This document shows positions 26,361 through 33,021 of a DNA stretch of 64,000 bases, piece after piece. The notes beneath the pieces were generated by a model. It ran no database searches, was not told the DNA's origin, and saw only the letters and a list, made by a program, of their open reading frames with translations. The position numbers were made by a program, and so were the translations under genes. Where the stretch lies: positions 397,001 through 461,000 of the forward strand of contig JAGFBZ010000567.1 of NCBI GenBank assembly GCA_018398805.1. The letters run 5' to 3'. The first letter of the stretch is position 1, and each line of letters starts with the position of its first letter. This stretch comes from Hirundichthys speculiger (taxonomy: Eukaryota > Chordata > Actinopteri > Beloniformes > Exocoetidae).

Positions 26361-27299
26361 TAACCCTCTAACCCTCTAACCCTCTAACCCTCTAACCCTC
26401 AACCCTCAACCCTCTAACCCTCAACCCTCTAACCCTCTAACCCTCAACCCTCTAACCCTCAACCCTCTAACCCTCTCAACCCTCAACCCTAAAAACCCTC
26501 AACCCTCTAACCCTCAACCTCAACCCTCTAACCCTCTATCTAACCCTCAACCCTCTCACCCTCAACCCTCCCCTCAACCCCTCCCCCCTCAACCCTCTAA
26601 CCCTCTAACCTCAACCCCTCAACCCTCTAACCCTCACCCTCAACCCTCACCTCTAACCCCTCAACCTCAACCCTAACCCTCAACCCTCTAACTCTAACCC
26701 TCAAACCTCCTAAACCCTCTAACCCTCAACCCTCTAACCCTCTAACCCTCTAACCCTCAACCCCTAACCCTCTCCCTCTAACCCTCAACCCTCTAACCCT
26801 CTAACCCTTAACCCTCTAACCCTCTAACCTAACCCTCTAACCCTCTAACCCTCAACCCTAACCCTCACCCCCTACCCTCAACCCTTCAACCCTCTAACCC
26901 TCACCCTCTAACCTCAACTCTAACCTTCAACCCTCAACCCTCTAACCCTCAACCAACCCTCTAACCCTCAACCCTCTACCCTAACCCTCTAACACCATCA
27001 ACCCTCAACCCTCAACCCTCTAACCCTCAACCTCCCCCTCTACCCTCAACCCTCAACCCTCTACCCTCAACCCTAAAAACCCGCTAACCCTCAACCCTCT
27101 AACCCTCAACCCTCTCCCTCAACCCTCTAACCCTCTAACCCTCAAACCCTCTAACGCCCTAACCCCCTCAACCCTAACCCTAACCCTAACCCTCTACCCT
27201 CAAACCCTCTAACCCTCTAACCCTCCTAACCTCTAACCCCTCACCCTCTAACCCTCTAACCTTCTAACCCTCAACCCTCTAACCCTCAACCCTCTAACC

Positions 27300-27330
<31 letters not shown>

Positions 27331-28252
27331 TCCTAACCCCTAACCCTCAACCCTCTACCTCCTCCAACCCTAACCCCCCCTCAACCCTCAACCCTCTAAC
27401 CCTCAACCCTCAACCCTCACCCTCTCTAACCCTCCCTCAACCCCTCTAACCCTCAACCCTCCCTAATCCTCAACCCTCTAACCCTCTAAACCCCAACAAA
27501 CCTCCAACCTAACCCTACCCTCTACCCTAAACACTCAACCCTCTAACCCTCTCTCCCTCTAACCCTCAACCCTCTAACCCTCAACCCTCTAACCCTCAAC
27601 CCTCTAACCCTCTAACCCTCTAACCCCCAACCCTCTAACCATCTAACCCTCAACCCTCTAACCCTCTATTCCTCAACCATTAACTCATAACCCTCTGACC
27701 TTCTAACCCTCTAACCCTGAACCCTCTAACCCTCTAACCCTCTAACCCTCAACGTTCAACCCTCTAACCCTCAACCCCCTAACCCTCTATTCCTCAACCC
27801 TCTAACCCTCTAACCCTCAACCCTCTAATCCTCTAGCCCTCAACCCCCCAACCCTCAACCCTCAACCCTCTAACCCTAACCCTCAACCCTCTAACCCTCA
27901 ACCCTCTAACCCCCTAACCCTCAACCCTCTAACCCCCTAACCCTCAACCCTCTAACCCTCTAACCCCTAACCCTAACCCTCAACCCTCTAACCCTCAACC
28001 CTCTAACCCTCAACCCTCTAACCCCCTAACCCTCAACCCTCTAACCCTCAACCCTCTAACCCTCTAACCCTCTAACCGTCATCCCTCTAATCCTCAACCC
28101 TCTAACCGTCCAAACCTCTAACCCTCTCCTTACCCTTCCTTCCTGGCCCGTATGCGGCTGTGGGTGACGATCTTGTCGTAGGCTGAGGAGTTCACTGTCC
28201 CCACAGAGCAGAGAGTCACCACCACTAAGGTCACCAGGAGAAGCTGGTCCAT
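378..28252 (-). CDS. postn: Periostin (POSTN), 21 coding exons, frame damaged in exons 5 and 6
   Basis: This is a secreted matricellular protein of the FAS1/TGFBI family, which binds collagen and integrins in the extracellular matrix. About 2.4 kb of coding sequence (about 800 residues) is spread over 21 exons, close to the human protein of 836. Order: signal peptide (exon 1), cysteine-rich EMI domain (exons 2-3), four FAS1 domains (exons 4-6, 6-8, 9-11, 11-14), then a tail of short exons (15-21) ending in an arginine-rich segment and a TGA. The long tail and the TRPC4 neighbour argue for POSTN rather than TGFBI, which has a short RGD-bearing tail. Exons 5 and 6 each contain one surplus base, and exons 14 and 15 do not join in frame, so the unedited transcript would terminate inside the first FAS1 domain. 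All other splice phases agree. It may be one of two teleost paralogs. Exon boundaries were inferred from GT/AG sites and family alignment from memory. Confidence 0.92.
505..540 (-). CDS. postn: Periostin exon 20: C-terminal tail
   Basis: This 36-nt exon encodes [12 protein letters not shown] in phase 1 to 1, with acceptor tttcag and donor gtaagg. Support rests on splice sites, phase and position rather than similarity. Confidence 0.65.
624..710 (-). CDS. postn: Periostin exon 19: C-terminal tail
   Basis: The exon encodes [20 protein letters not shown], then SERITKLIQ, matching the GPEIKYTRI segment of mammalian periostin. It has 87 nt in phase 1 to 1, acceptor tccag and donor gtaaaa. Confidence 0.83.
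832..1620. mobile_element. Non-autonomous hAT-like DNA transposon (MITE), 789 bp
   Basis: The ends are inverted: TAGGGCTGGGCAA at the left and TTGCCCAGTCCTA at the right. They are flanked by 8-bp direct repeats ataaatat and ttaaatat (7 of 8 identical), the hAT target-site length. Subterminal regions are rich in ATTAATCG-type motifs on both sides. No transposase is encoded. It lies in periostin intron 18. Confidence 0.75.
2632..2814 (-). CDS. postn: Periostin exon 18: C-terminal tail
   Basis: The exon encodes [20 protein letters not shown] and [20 protein letters not shown]; the second segment aligns with the family's KVKIEGEPEF segment. It has 183 nt in phase 1 to 1, acceptor ctgcag and donor gtgaga. 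An internal gtgaga could also serve as a donor, so it may correspond to more than one exon elsewhere. Confidence 0.8.
2952..3880 (-). mobile_element. L2/CR1-type LINE fragment
   Basis: The minus strand carries ORF2 remnants: the end of the endonuclease ([10 protein letters not shown], frame broken) and a linker with [20 protein letters not shown] and [15 protein letters not shown]. The sequence then jumps directly to a 3' UTR with the RTATACAAATAAAATTGAAT-type tail. The reverse transcriptase is deleted. It is inactive. Confidence 0.8.
3886..4258. repeat. Low-complexity and short tandem repeats ending in (CATT)n
   Basis: Copies of a ttattacagtt motif are followed by about four copies of a 37-nt T-rich unit containing gcacactgtttttagtc. 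A retroposon-like tail (caatttcccctcggggattatt) and a CATT microsatellite follow. Short open frames here are repeat artefacts. Confidence 0.7.
4687..5757. repeat. 37-bp minisatellite, about 29 copies
   Basis: The unit carries GTTGACCTCCACCTG followed by a perfect 12-bp palindrome GTCTATATAGAC that runs into GACGTC. Units differ mainly at the CpG of gacgtc (often gatgtc), as expected from CpG deamination. A few units lack one base. The array lies in periostin intron 17 (between exons 17 and 18). Confidence 0.95.
6021..6053 (-). CDS. postn: Periostin exon 17: C-terminal tail
   Basis: This 33-nt microexon encodes [11 protein letters not shown]. The acceptor is ttccag and the donor gtaaga, phase 1 to 1. 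It fits the alternatively spliced short-exon tail of periostin but has little sequence identity of its own. Confidence 0.7.
6131..6176 (-). CDS. postn: Periostin exon 16: C-terminal tail
   Basis: The exon encodes [15 protein letters not shown], corresponding to the family's FVRGSTFKEIPVTV segment. It has 46 nt, acceptor ctttag and donor gtaggt, ending in phase 1. Confidence 0.82.
6261..6329 (-). CDS. postn: Periostin exon 15: start of C-terminal tail
   Basis: The exon encodes [20 protein letters not shown], then KIK, matching the conserved PVGxxxLxxxLxKLIKYIxIK segment after FAS1 domain 4. It has 69 nt in phase 0. In the phase predicted by exon 14 it would hit a TAA. Confidence 0.85.
6423..6525 (-). 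CDS. postn: Periostin exon 14: end of FAS1 domain 4
   Basis: The exon encodes [20 protein letters not shown] and [14 protein letters not shown], the closing H2 box of FAS1 domain 4. It has 103 nt, leaving one base of the next codon. Exon 15 reads sensibly only from phase 0, so the two do not join in frame. A diverged copy of this exon lies at 29620-29754. Confidence 0.9.
6811..6941 (-). CDS. postn: Periostin exon 13: FAS1 domain 4
   Basis: The exon encodes [20 protein letters not shown], then [20 protein letters not shown], including the LYH box. It has 131 nt, phase 1 to 0, acceptor ggtag and donor gtatga. Confidence 0.9.
7237..8245 (+). pseudogene. Degenerate Tc1-like transposase
   Basis: Several frames together give a Tc1/mariner transposase: [18 protein letters not shown] (N-terminal helix-turn-helix), [17 protein letters not shown] (first catalytic Asp region), [12 protein letters not shown] (second Asp) and a [13 protein letters not shown] block around 8167-8205. 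Multiple frameshifts and a small internal duplication near 7865-7905 inactivate it. It lies in periostin intron 12. Confidence 0.85.
8555..8685 (-). CDS. postn: Periostin exon 12: FAS1 domain 4
   Basis: The exon encodes [20 protein letters not shown] and [20 protein letters not shown], with a clear FAS1 H1 box ([10 protein letters not shown]). It has 131 nt, acceptor tgcag and donor gtgagt. The intron downstream holds a degenerate Tc1 element. Confidence 0.92.
9033..9169 (-). CDS. postn: Periostin exon 11: end of FAS1 domain 3, start of domain 4
   Basis: The exon encodes [20 protein letters not shown], then [20 protein letters not shown]. The family cysteines around CIENSC are present. It has 137 nt and donor gtaaga, and ends two bases into a Lys codon. 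Confidence 0.92.
9451..9599 (-). CDS. postn: Periostin exon 10: FAS1 domain 3
   Basis: The exon encodes [20 protein letters not shown] and [20 protein letters not shown], then IYRT, the central part of FAS1 domain 3. It has 149 nt, acceptor gtcag and donor gtgaga, phase 1 to 0. Confidence 0.92.
9607..11040. other. Periostin intron 9, no gene
   Basis: 9770-10000 is very AT-rich. 10181-10302 is a microsatellite of tacagtacatac-type units. 10320-10600 is C-rich with an 18-base C run at 10569-10586. 10700-10980 is T- and A-rich. Nothing coding was recognised. Confidence 0.7.
10181..10302. repeat. ACTACAGTACAT-type microsatellite
   Basis: About ten imperfect units alternate actacagtacat and actatagtatat. 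Each contains the palindrome-like agtatatact or agtacatact. Confidence 0.85.
11041..11175 (-). CDS. postn: Periostin exon 9: start of FAS1 domain 3
   Basis: The exon encodes [20 protein letters not shown] and [12 protein letters not shown], the H1 box of FAS1 domain 3. It has 135 nt in phase 1 to 1, donor gtaggt and acceptor atcag. Confidence 0.92.
11261..11473 (-). CDS. postn: Periostin exon 8: end of FAS1 domain 2
   Basis: The exon encodes [20 protein letters not shown] and [18 protein letters not shown], then [16 protein letters not shown]. These are the YH box and H2 box, nearly identical to mammalian periostin. It has 213 nt, phase 1 to 1. The acceptor catggcag has a poor pyrimidine tract. 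Confidence 0.93.
12234..12375 (-). CDS. postn: Periostin exon 7: FAS1 domain 2
   Basis: The exon encodes [20 protein letters not shown], then [20 protein letters not shown], the H1 region of FAS1 domain 2. The acceptor is tcccag and the donor gtgagt. Its 142 nt end in phase 1, matching exon 8. Confidence 0.92.
12463..12610 (-). CDS. postn: Periostin exon 6: FAS1 domain 1/2 junction, with a second 1-nt insertion
   Basis: Reads [20 protein letters not shown] and VHVIDRVI, the H2 box of FAS1 domain 1. After a frame change near 12526 it continues as [20 protein letters not shown]. The length of 148 nt, between phase-0 junctions, is one over a multiple of three. The acceptor is gtgaag and the donor gtatgt. 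Confidence 0.87.
12690..12855 (-). CDS. postn: Periostin exon 5: FAS1 domain 1, with a 1-nt insertion
   Basis: Reads [20 protein letters not shown], then [16 protein letters not shown], then loses frame. The family pattern resumes one frame over as [16 protein letters not shown]. The break is at the GG pair 12745-12746. The exon is 166 nt between two phase-0 junctions, one more than a multiple of three, which independently shows a single surplus base. Without correction the frame reaches TGA within a few codons. Confidence 0.88.
12924..13081 (-). CDS. postn: Periostin exon 4: start of FAS1 domain 1
   Basis: The exon encodes [20 protein letters not shown] and [20 protein letters not shown]; the second part is the FAS1 H1 box ([11 protein letters not shown]). 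It has 158 nt, acceptor ctccag and donor gtgagt. Confidence 0.92.
13158..13222 (-). CDS. postn: Periostin exon 3: EMI domain, second part
   Basis: The exon encodes [20 protein letters not shown], the Cys-Cys-Pro-Gly core of the EMI domain. The acceptor is ggcag and the donor gtgagc. Its 65 nt keep the frame with its neighbours. Confidence 0.92.
13647..14012 (+). repeat. SINE-like dispersed repeat ending in (GGAT)n
   Basis: The stretch matches the widespread fish repeat with tgtgtggagtttccatgttc, gtttcctccaggttctcc and gctgggatagactccagcag blocks and a gatggatggatgg tail. The head resembles a degraded tRNA-like A/B box pair. An internal ggactggatacctgtcca block is duplicated. The class is recalled from memory and uncertain. 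Confidence 0.6.
14383..14630. repeat. Minisatellite of AGTCATCACRAAGACC units, left part
   Basis: Tandem 15- and 30-bp units read gaccaagtcatcacaaa and gacctagtcaacac. The array resumes at 15485, so it was split by the MITE at 14631-15484. Confidence 0.9.
14631..15484. mobile_element. Harbinger-like MITE, 854 bp
   Basis: The termini are inverted repeats of about 45 bp, starting GGGTGAATTCCAATTCCTCC at the left; the right end (reversed) starts GGGCCAATTCCAATTCCTCC. Flanking trinucleotides are caa and taa, compatible with the 3-bp TWA target of PIF/Harbinger elements, and a gactaagtc variant occurs in the host array. No transposase is present. Confidence 0.65.
15012..15217. repeat. Internal long inverted repeat of the MITE
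   Basis: The arm 15012-15059 (acattattcagtcc ... acgtgaagccg) is inverted at 15161-15217 (cggcttcacgt ... ggactgaataatgt). The loop of about 100 nt is GC-rich and built of repeated ggtcccg(gt/tc) words. The transcript could form a long hairpin. Confidence 0.8.
15485..15677. repeat. Minisatellite of AGTCATCACAAAGACC units, right part
   Basis: These are the same units as at 14383-14630, including gactaagtcatcac variants that suggest the pre-insertion target sequence of the MITE. Confidence 0.88.
15678..19594. other. Periostin intron 2, unique sequence without recognised genes
   Basis: A short ACACTAC microsatellite lies at 15945-15990. The rest is unremarkable AT-leaning intron. Short open frames show no family resemblance and no codon structure that I can recognise. 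Confidence 0.6.
19595..19693 (-). CDS. postn: Periostin exon 2: EMI domain, first part
   Basis: The exon encodes [19 protein letters not shown], then [12 protein letters not shown], with the EMI-domain cysteines. The acceptor is ttttcag and the donor gtgagt. Its 99 nt fit the phases of exons 1 and 3. It is separated from exon 1 by an intron of about 8.4 kb that is mostly tandem repeat. Confidence 0.92.
19731..19752. repeat. 22-base G homopolymer (C-run in periostin RNA)
   Basis: An uninterrupted run of G on the plus strand is followed by further G-rich sequence to 19792. It lies 38 bases upstream of the exon 2 acceptor on the transcribed strand, so the RNA has a long C tract there. Confidence 0.95.
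20151..22541. repeat. CCCTCTAA/CCCTCAA array, proximal block
   Basis: Mixed 8-mers (CCCTCTAA) and 7-mers (CCCTCAA) are irregularly interspersed. The sense (minus) strand reads TTAGAGGG and TTGAGGG, giving a GGG tract every 7-8 bases. The array is continuous with the block at 22905-28127 apart from a MITE. Confidence 0.97.
22542..22904. mobile_element. hAT-like MITE inserted in the array, 363 bp
   Basis: It begins CAGCCATTTTCAAACTTC and ends TTTGGGAATCTCTG, reversed CAGAGATTCCCAAA, the usual hAT end. The 8-bp flanks ccctcacc and ccctaacc match at 7 of 8. The interior includes ggcccac repeats near both ends. No coding capacity. Confidence 0.75.
22905..28127. repeat. CCCTCTAA/CCCTCAA array, distal block
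   Basis: This is the same mixed 7/8-mer array, with more single-base irregularities (CCCTCTAAA, CCCTAA, CCTC). Near 27171-27195 there are consecutive CCCTAA hexamers identical to the vertebrate telomere repeat. The block ends about six bases from the exon 1 donor. Confidence 0.97.
28134..28252 (-). CDS. postn: Periostin exon 1: signal peptide
   Basis: The start ATG (28250-28252) opens [20 protein letters not shown], a typical hydrophobic signal peptide. It is followed by a conserved [11 protein letters not shown] segment that matches the family's mature N-terminus. The donor gtaagg follows at 28133. The exon ends two bases into a Gly codon, matching the phase of exon 2. Confidence 0.9.
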
Positions 28253-28356
28253 CCTGAAGAGTCAGCAGTCCAACACCCACTCGTCTAGTCTTTTCAATGA
28301 GGACACGCACACACCAGAGACACAGAGATATGGGACAGAATGAGTAAGAGGGGGAG

Positions 28357-28364
28357 CTTTTATA
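28357..28364 (-). promoter_or_regulatory. postn: TATA box of periostin
   Basis: The minus strand reads TATAAAAG about 105 bases upstream of the start codon, in a GC-richer context. This places the transcription start near 28330 and gives a 5' UTR of roughly 80 bases. No other core element was identified. Confidence 0.65.
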
Positions 28365-29619
28365 CTAACAGGGCCGTCTCTCCAACACACCCACTCTCTC
28401 TCTTCACTCCCTCACGTCTCTCCACTCCATGACGTCCTGCTCTCACCCCCACACCCTTCCCTTTAGACAACTCCTTCCTCCAACTCCCACTTTAGCACTA
28501 ATGTATTGTTTTTTTCTGGACCACCATCACATCCCGGAGCACCGGAGACACCCGTCCTTCCTTCTCGGAGACTCCCGTCCTTCCCTCTTAGAGACTCCGT
28601 CCTTCCCTCTGCTCACTAGAATGACAGCTGCCAACAATGAGATACAGAGGTTTTCATCGATTGTGACTGACAGGAGAGACACATCATTGTGTATTAAACA
28701 GTACATTCACACCTACACACACAGATGCGGGTATTAAGAACACCTCTAATGTCTATCCTGGAAACATTTAACTGAATTAAAGTCAAATTAAAGTCATAGT
28801 ATTCCACCTCCTGGTGTCAGACTCTGGGATGAACCTCTCCTCCCTGTTCCTTCATCTCCCCGACTATCTCCACTCTGTTTTCTGATCCTGGTTTCTCTCC
28901 TTCCTCCCTGCTGTCATGTTTATTGTTCGTCATCTCAACTCTTACCTTCATCCCAGTTTTTCCTGCAGCTGTCTCCGGCTCCCACGTCGAAGCCAGATCT
29001 GATACAGCTTCAAAGGGAAAGAAATCCACCAGATACAGGCTCAGGGAACCTCATCATGTATTGTCTTGACTGCTGAACAAGAACAGGAATGCTTCAAATA
29101 TTGGACATGTACAGTCAGATAGAGAAAAGTTACATCCTCCCACAATCCTTACGATCCAGCAGCAGAACAATCAAATCATTTGCTCCTAAAAGGAAGAAAC
29201 CTCAGATGACCACGTAACACATCACATTATTTCATTAAACTAAATCCAGAAGCAGCGTGAGGAATGTTCTTCATAGGTGGATCATACTGGTGTGTGTAAA
29301 CACAATACAAGTGAGTCAAAACATAAGCAAATATCTCAGAGAAGCAGTTTTTACTACCAAACCATCTGAAAAGGGTCATAAGGCCATTTGTTAATGAATA
29401 AACCAGTGAGAGATTATTCACAAGTGTCCAAGCTTCATGATACCAGTACTCCCAGGATTGAAGTCCCAGCAGCTTCATCCCAACATCAAACTAGAGCTAC
29501 ATTTTAGACTCTACCGGCCTCAGCTGGAATACTGAATCTCAACGTTGACGACATCACAACTGGAAAAAGTCTGAAGGAGTATGAAGTGTTTTTATCAGCT
29601 GCCAGGAGTAAACCAGGAT
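28365..29619. other. Periostin 5' flank, no gene recognised
   Basis: The region upstream of the TATA box includes a C/T-rich stretch (28380-28620) with repeated ctcccgtccttcc words. No second gene or RNA was recognised. Confidence 0.6.
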
Positions 29620-29754
29620 CCATATGGATCGCACCGTCTGTTGCCATCAGGTCACTTTCTGGTACATCCACTGTGTTGACGAAGATGGAATTGTTTAAAA
29701 CCAAAGAACAATGGAATGATCCATTCTCAAATAAACTTTAGTCTACTTCCTAAC
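29620..29754 (-). pseudogene. Duplicated fragment of periostin exon 14 with its flanking intron
   Basis: The sequence closely matches 6449-6593, including part of exon 14 ([20 protein letters not shown]) and the intron bases next to its acceptor (ggaatgatccattctcaaat). The splice acceptor itself has been altered, and similarity stops after GAIH. Intron sequence is included, so this is a DNA-level duplication, not a retrocopy. It lies 1.3 kb upstream of the periostin promoter. Confidence 0.88.
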
Positions 29755-31761
29755 TGCCTCCCTAAAGTTACTGGTTACTGAACTCTACACCAGTCCACAG
29801 CTGGAAGATAATCAGAAAATTTAACATCTGCATTGTGCATTTACAGCTTCACATTTAAGCTGCTTATTTCATTAGAAACTAACTGGGGAGGTTCATTTAA
29901 ACTGGTCTGACATCTGTCAGCAGTTCTTCTAGACTCGTTTGTGTTGTGTGGAGGCTTTTCTGAAATGTGAGCGACTCAGAGTGCACATTTACTGTCCAAG
30001 AAGTGTTTTTAATTGACATGAATGTAATCTACTTCCTCTCTGATCATTTCAGCTCAGTTTAAAATGGATTTTCTCCCACTAGGAGAGTTTTTTTATTTAC
30101 TATTTCTATATTAGCCGTCGTTAATATTTGCTCCCGGTCTTAATCTGAGTCTCTGAAAACTGTCTAGAGACAGTTTGTATTGTAATAAATGCTAGACAAA
30201 TAAAGTTGAATTGACGAGTAGAGACTGGATATTACTGGTAGATCAGAGGTTCGAGGAGGTTCTGGTCCAGATGAAGCTTTATGTGACGTCTCCCTCTAGT
30301 GGATCAGAGCCAGAACTGCAGGAACTGTGATTTAGATCTGTAACTTTTTAAAGCATGTTTCAGAATGAGGAAGGACACTGAAGACAAACAGCCAAACATG
30401 TGGATGTTTTCCTGAATGGATGTGTTTCACGCAACAGCTGCATCTAATCACTGATTAAGGCCTTGATGGCTCAGCCAGGGAGACAGGATGGATGAGAACC
30501 CTTAAACACATCAGGACTATACATTTTCATGGCATAAACACATTTACAGATTGACATATATACGTACACAGGTAACATTTGAGACTAAGAACATTTGTTG
30601 AATAATTCAGCACCTGGAACATTTGACTCTATTTGAACTATTGACTCTTGCAGAGGTATTAAACTCTCATTGTCTTATATCTTGGATTAATGTTCAGGTA
30701 CAAACTCACCTGTAACGTCTGGACAGCGTTTCAAACTTCTTGTAAAAGTTTCAGAATCATCGAACGTAAAAAGTTGGTTCACTGAGTGAATCGTTTCCAT
30801 ATCTGGTCATTTTTCAGTGAACTGAACTCTCATCTTTTATTTTCATCAATAGAAATGTTTTATTGAGAAAAATAATAAGAGGGGAGGAGTTCACACCTGA
30901 ACATCACATGTTCCACCTGGGATTATGAGGTATAACTGATAAGAAATGATGTCAGAAACCTGTGAGGTGGTTCGTTCAGCGTGTCAGAGCCTCACTGGCG
31001 GAAAAAAGACTCACCTGAGTATCATTCCTGGTCAGACATGAGCATCCACACTTTCAGCTCTATTGTATTTTAAATCTGTAAGCTCTGTCACACTTACACG
31101 AACTACAGATAGAGGGAATGACATCACAGCAGGTTGCCATGGTTACGTTCAATGTGCTTTGAGCTGTTTGCTGTCGTGGAAAAAATATCATCCATCCCTG
31201 CAGTTGTTTTTCACCACCTGGTGACTCTAATATCAAGGTAAGACTGAGGATAACCTTTAAGAAATAAGCCTAGCTATGATGAGATTTCAGTGAATTTTAA
31301 TATCTATTTGCATGCAAAGAGGTGTGTGTTTAGTGTGTTTATAGCTAATTCAGAAGGCATATATGGCTATATTTCAAAATTGGTCATCATGATGGTACTC
31401 AGAGAGCTGAACAGTTTCTCAGGTGGTACGCAGGATTAAAAGTTTGAGAACCACTGAGTTAGACAATAATAGTAAAATAAAGAAAAATGTTGACATTCCA
31501 GCACATCTCATCAATCTGGACAGAGGTAGTTTGACTGGGTCTAGTTAGGCTACAAGAAGTTAGATGTATCATCTCAGGAGAAAATTTAAAGCAACAAAAT
31601 TCTAATTTGTTGCCACAAAATTCTAATTTGAGGCCATGAAATACTTGGACTGAAAATAATCACTTGTGGCAACCACATAGTCATTGAAGCCTGGATCTGA
31701 GGCCATAATAAGAGAAGTTGAAGCCATAAAATATTTATTGGAGTTTATCAATACTGTCAGG
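29755..31761. other. Intergenic sequence, no gene recognised
   Basis: The stretch is AT-leaning unique DNA with one LINE 3' end (30060-30215). No coding or RNA gene was seen. Confidence 0.55.
30060..30215 (+). mobile_element. LINE 3' end fragment
   Basis: Contains the L2/Rex-type terminal pattern: ctgtctagagacagtttgta, then gctagacaaataaagttgaa, ending in a ttgaattga tail. Only the 3' UTR remains. Confidence 0.6.
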
Positions 31762-31789
31762 GATGTGACTGTAGGTGATGCAGCCGTAG
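31762..31789 (+). repeat. Isolated unit of the 30-bp satellite
   Basis: Reads gatgtgactgtaggtgatgc followed by agccgtag, one unit of the array that starts in earnest at 33022. About 1.2 kb of different sequence separates them. Confidence 0.75.
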
Positions 31790-33021
31790 CGTTCCACCTC
31801 GTAATTATTAATAATTAATATTAATTAAAATTAATTAATAAAAATATCGGGGCACCACCCTTTTTTCCAGACAAAAAGGGAAACTATAATTATCAGTCTC
31901 TTTTCTGAATGCAAGTTCTTGTCGAGCTCGATTGGCCTGGTAAATTTATCGAGGATTCACAAATAATTTTAACAAGATTTATTTTGACATAGACCCAAAC
32001 AGAGACAAACATAAAACAGTTATATATATATCAGGGTATATAAATATATGTATATACAATCACGCATATAATGACTGGAGTAACATAGATCACTGGAGGA
32101 GATCTGTGGGCTGTTTAGGAGTCGGGGGGGGGGGGGCGACTTCCTGAGGCACTTTTAGACATTAACAAGTTTGCCTGATTCCACGATTTCAACAGCCGTT
32201 AGACAGTAAAAGAAATTAATATCAAAACGTTTTAACCATGGTAAAACAAAATATCCCCATATACATGTTATGTTATGTCAGCATTTACTCATTGCCACCA
32301 AAACTGACCAATAGATGCACTGTTAGGGACAGTTGTTATTCAGGACTGGTTTCCGATTGGCTTGTCACATGGCAATAAATTTGACATTCCATTCAACAGT
32401 ACTGTCAGGAGAGAAGGTTAATGTTGAACACATTCTTAAATACAACAACAAAACACTTCAAACTCAAATTGACAAAGTTTTTCTTTCTTTTTGTTGGTTT
32501 TGTCATTATTGTTTTTATTCAGTTATTTTCTCTGTTTAGAAGTAAGCTAATTCTTTGGGCAGTCCAGTTATCTGTGCCTGTTTCCATGCACTTGTCCATT
32601 GGCACTCCTCTGGCCACATGATGGAGCTGTTGCTCCTCCTCTCTTCTGCCTCGGTTATGCATGTTTCCTGGGATTTGTCCAACTGGCAGGTTTATTTCTC
32701 TGCCCAGTCAGTAAAGGTGATTAATGTTTTGGTCATCATTATCCTGCCTTCAGCTGCATTCCTGACTTGACAAGGTAAAGAGTTAATGGATGCAAAAAAG
32801 GTTTTGGATTAAAGTTGTCATCGGTTATTCACAATTTTTGGGTCTGTTCCTTGGTTGTTTGTGTTAAAAAGGTCCATTAGTTTTCGGTTGGAATTTTGCC
32901 TTGCTGAAGAAGGATCACTTTGGTTTATGCTCCAGATGTAGAGGGCTGTGGGGGTTTAGTTGGGTATTGGGTAAAAGTTTATGTGATTTGGATAAGAGAG
33001 TTCCAGCAGCAGGTGGCTATA
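31790..33021. other. Unidentified 1.2-kb insertion between satellite units
   Basis: It starts with an AT-rich stretch of attaattaat words, then unique sequence, and includes a 13-base G run near 32125 and T-rich stretches. No ORF with family resemblance was seen. I could not identify terminal repeats or target-site duplication with confidence. It could be a solo LTR or other mobile sequence. Confidence 0.5.

Noticed and set aside
20151..28127. Chromosome end (telomere)
   Set aside because: The dominant units are CCCTCTAA and CCCTCAA rather than CCCTAA, and the tract is flanked by periostin exons 1 and 2.
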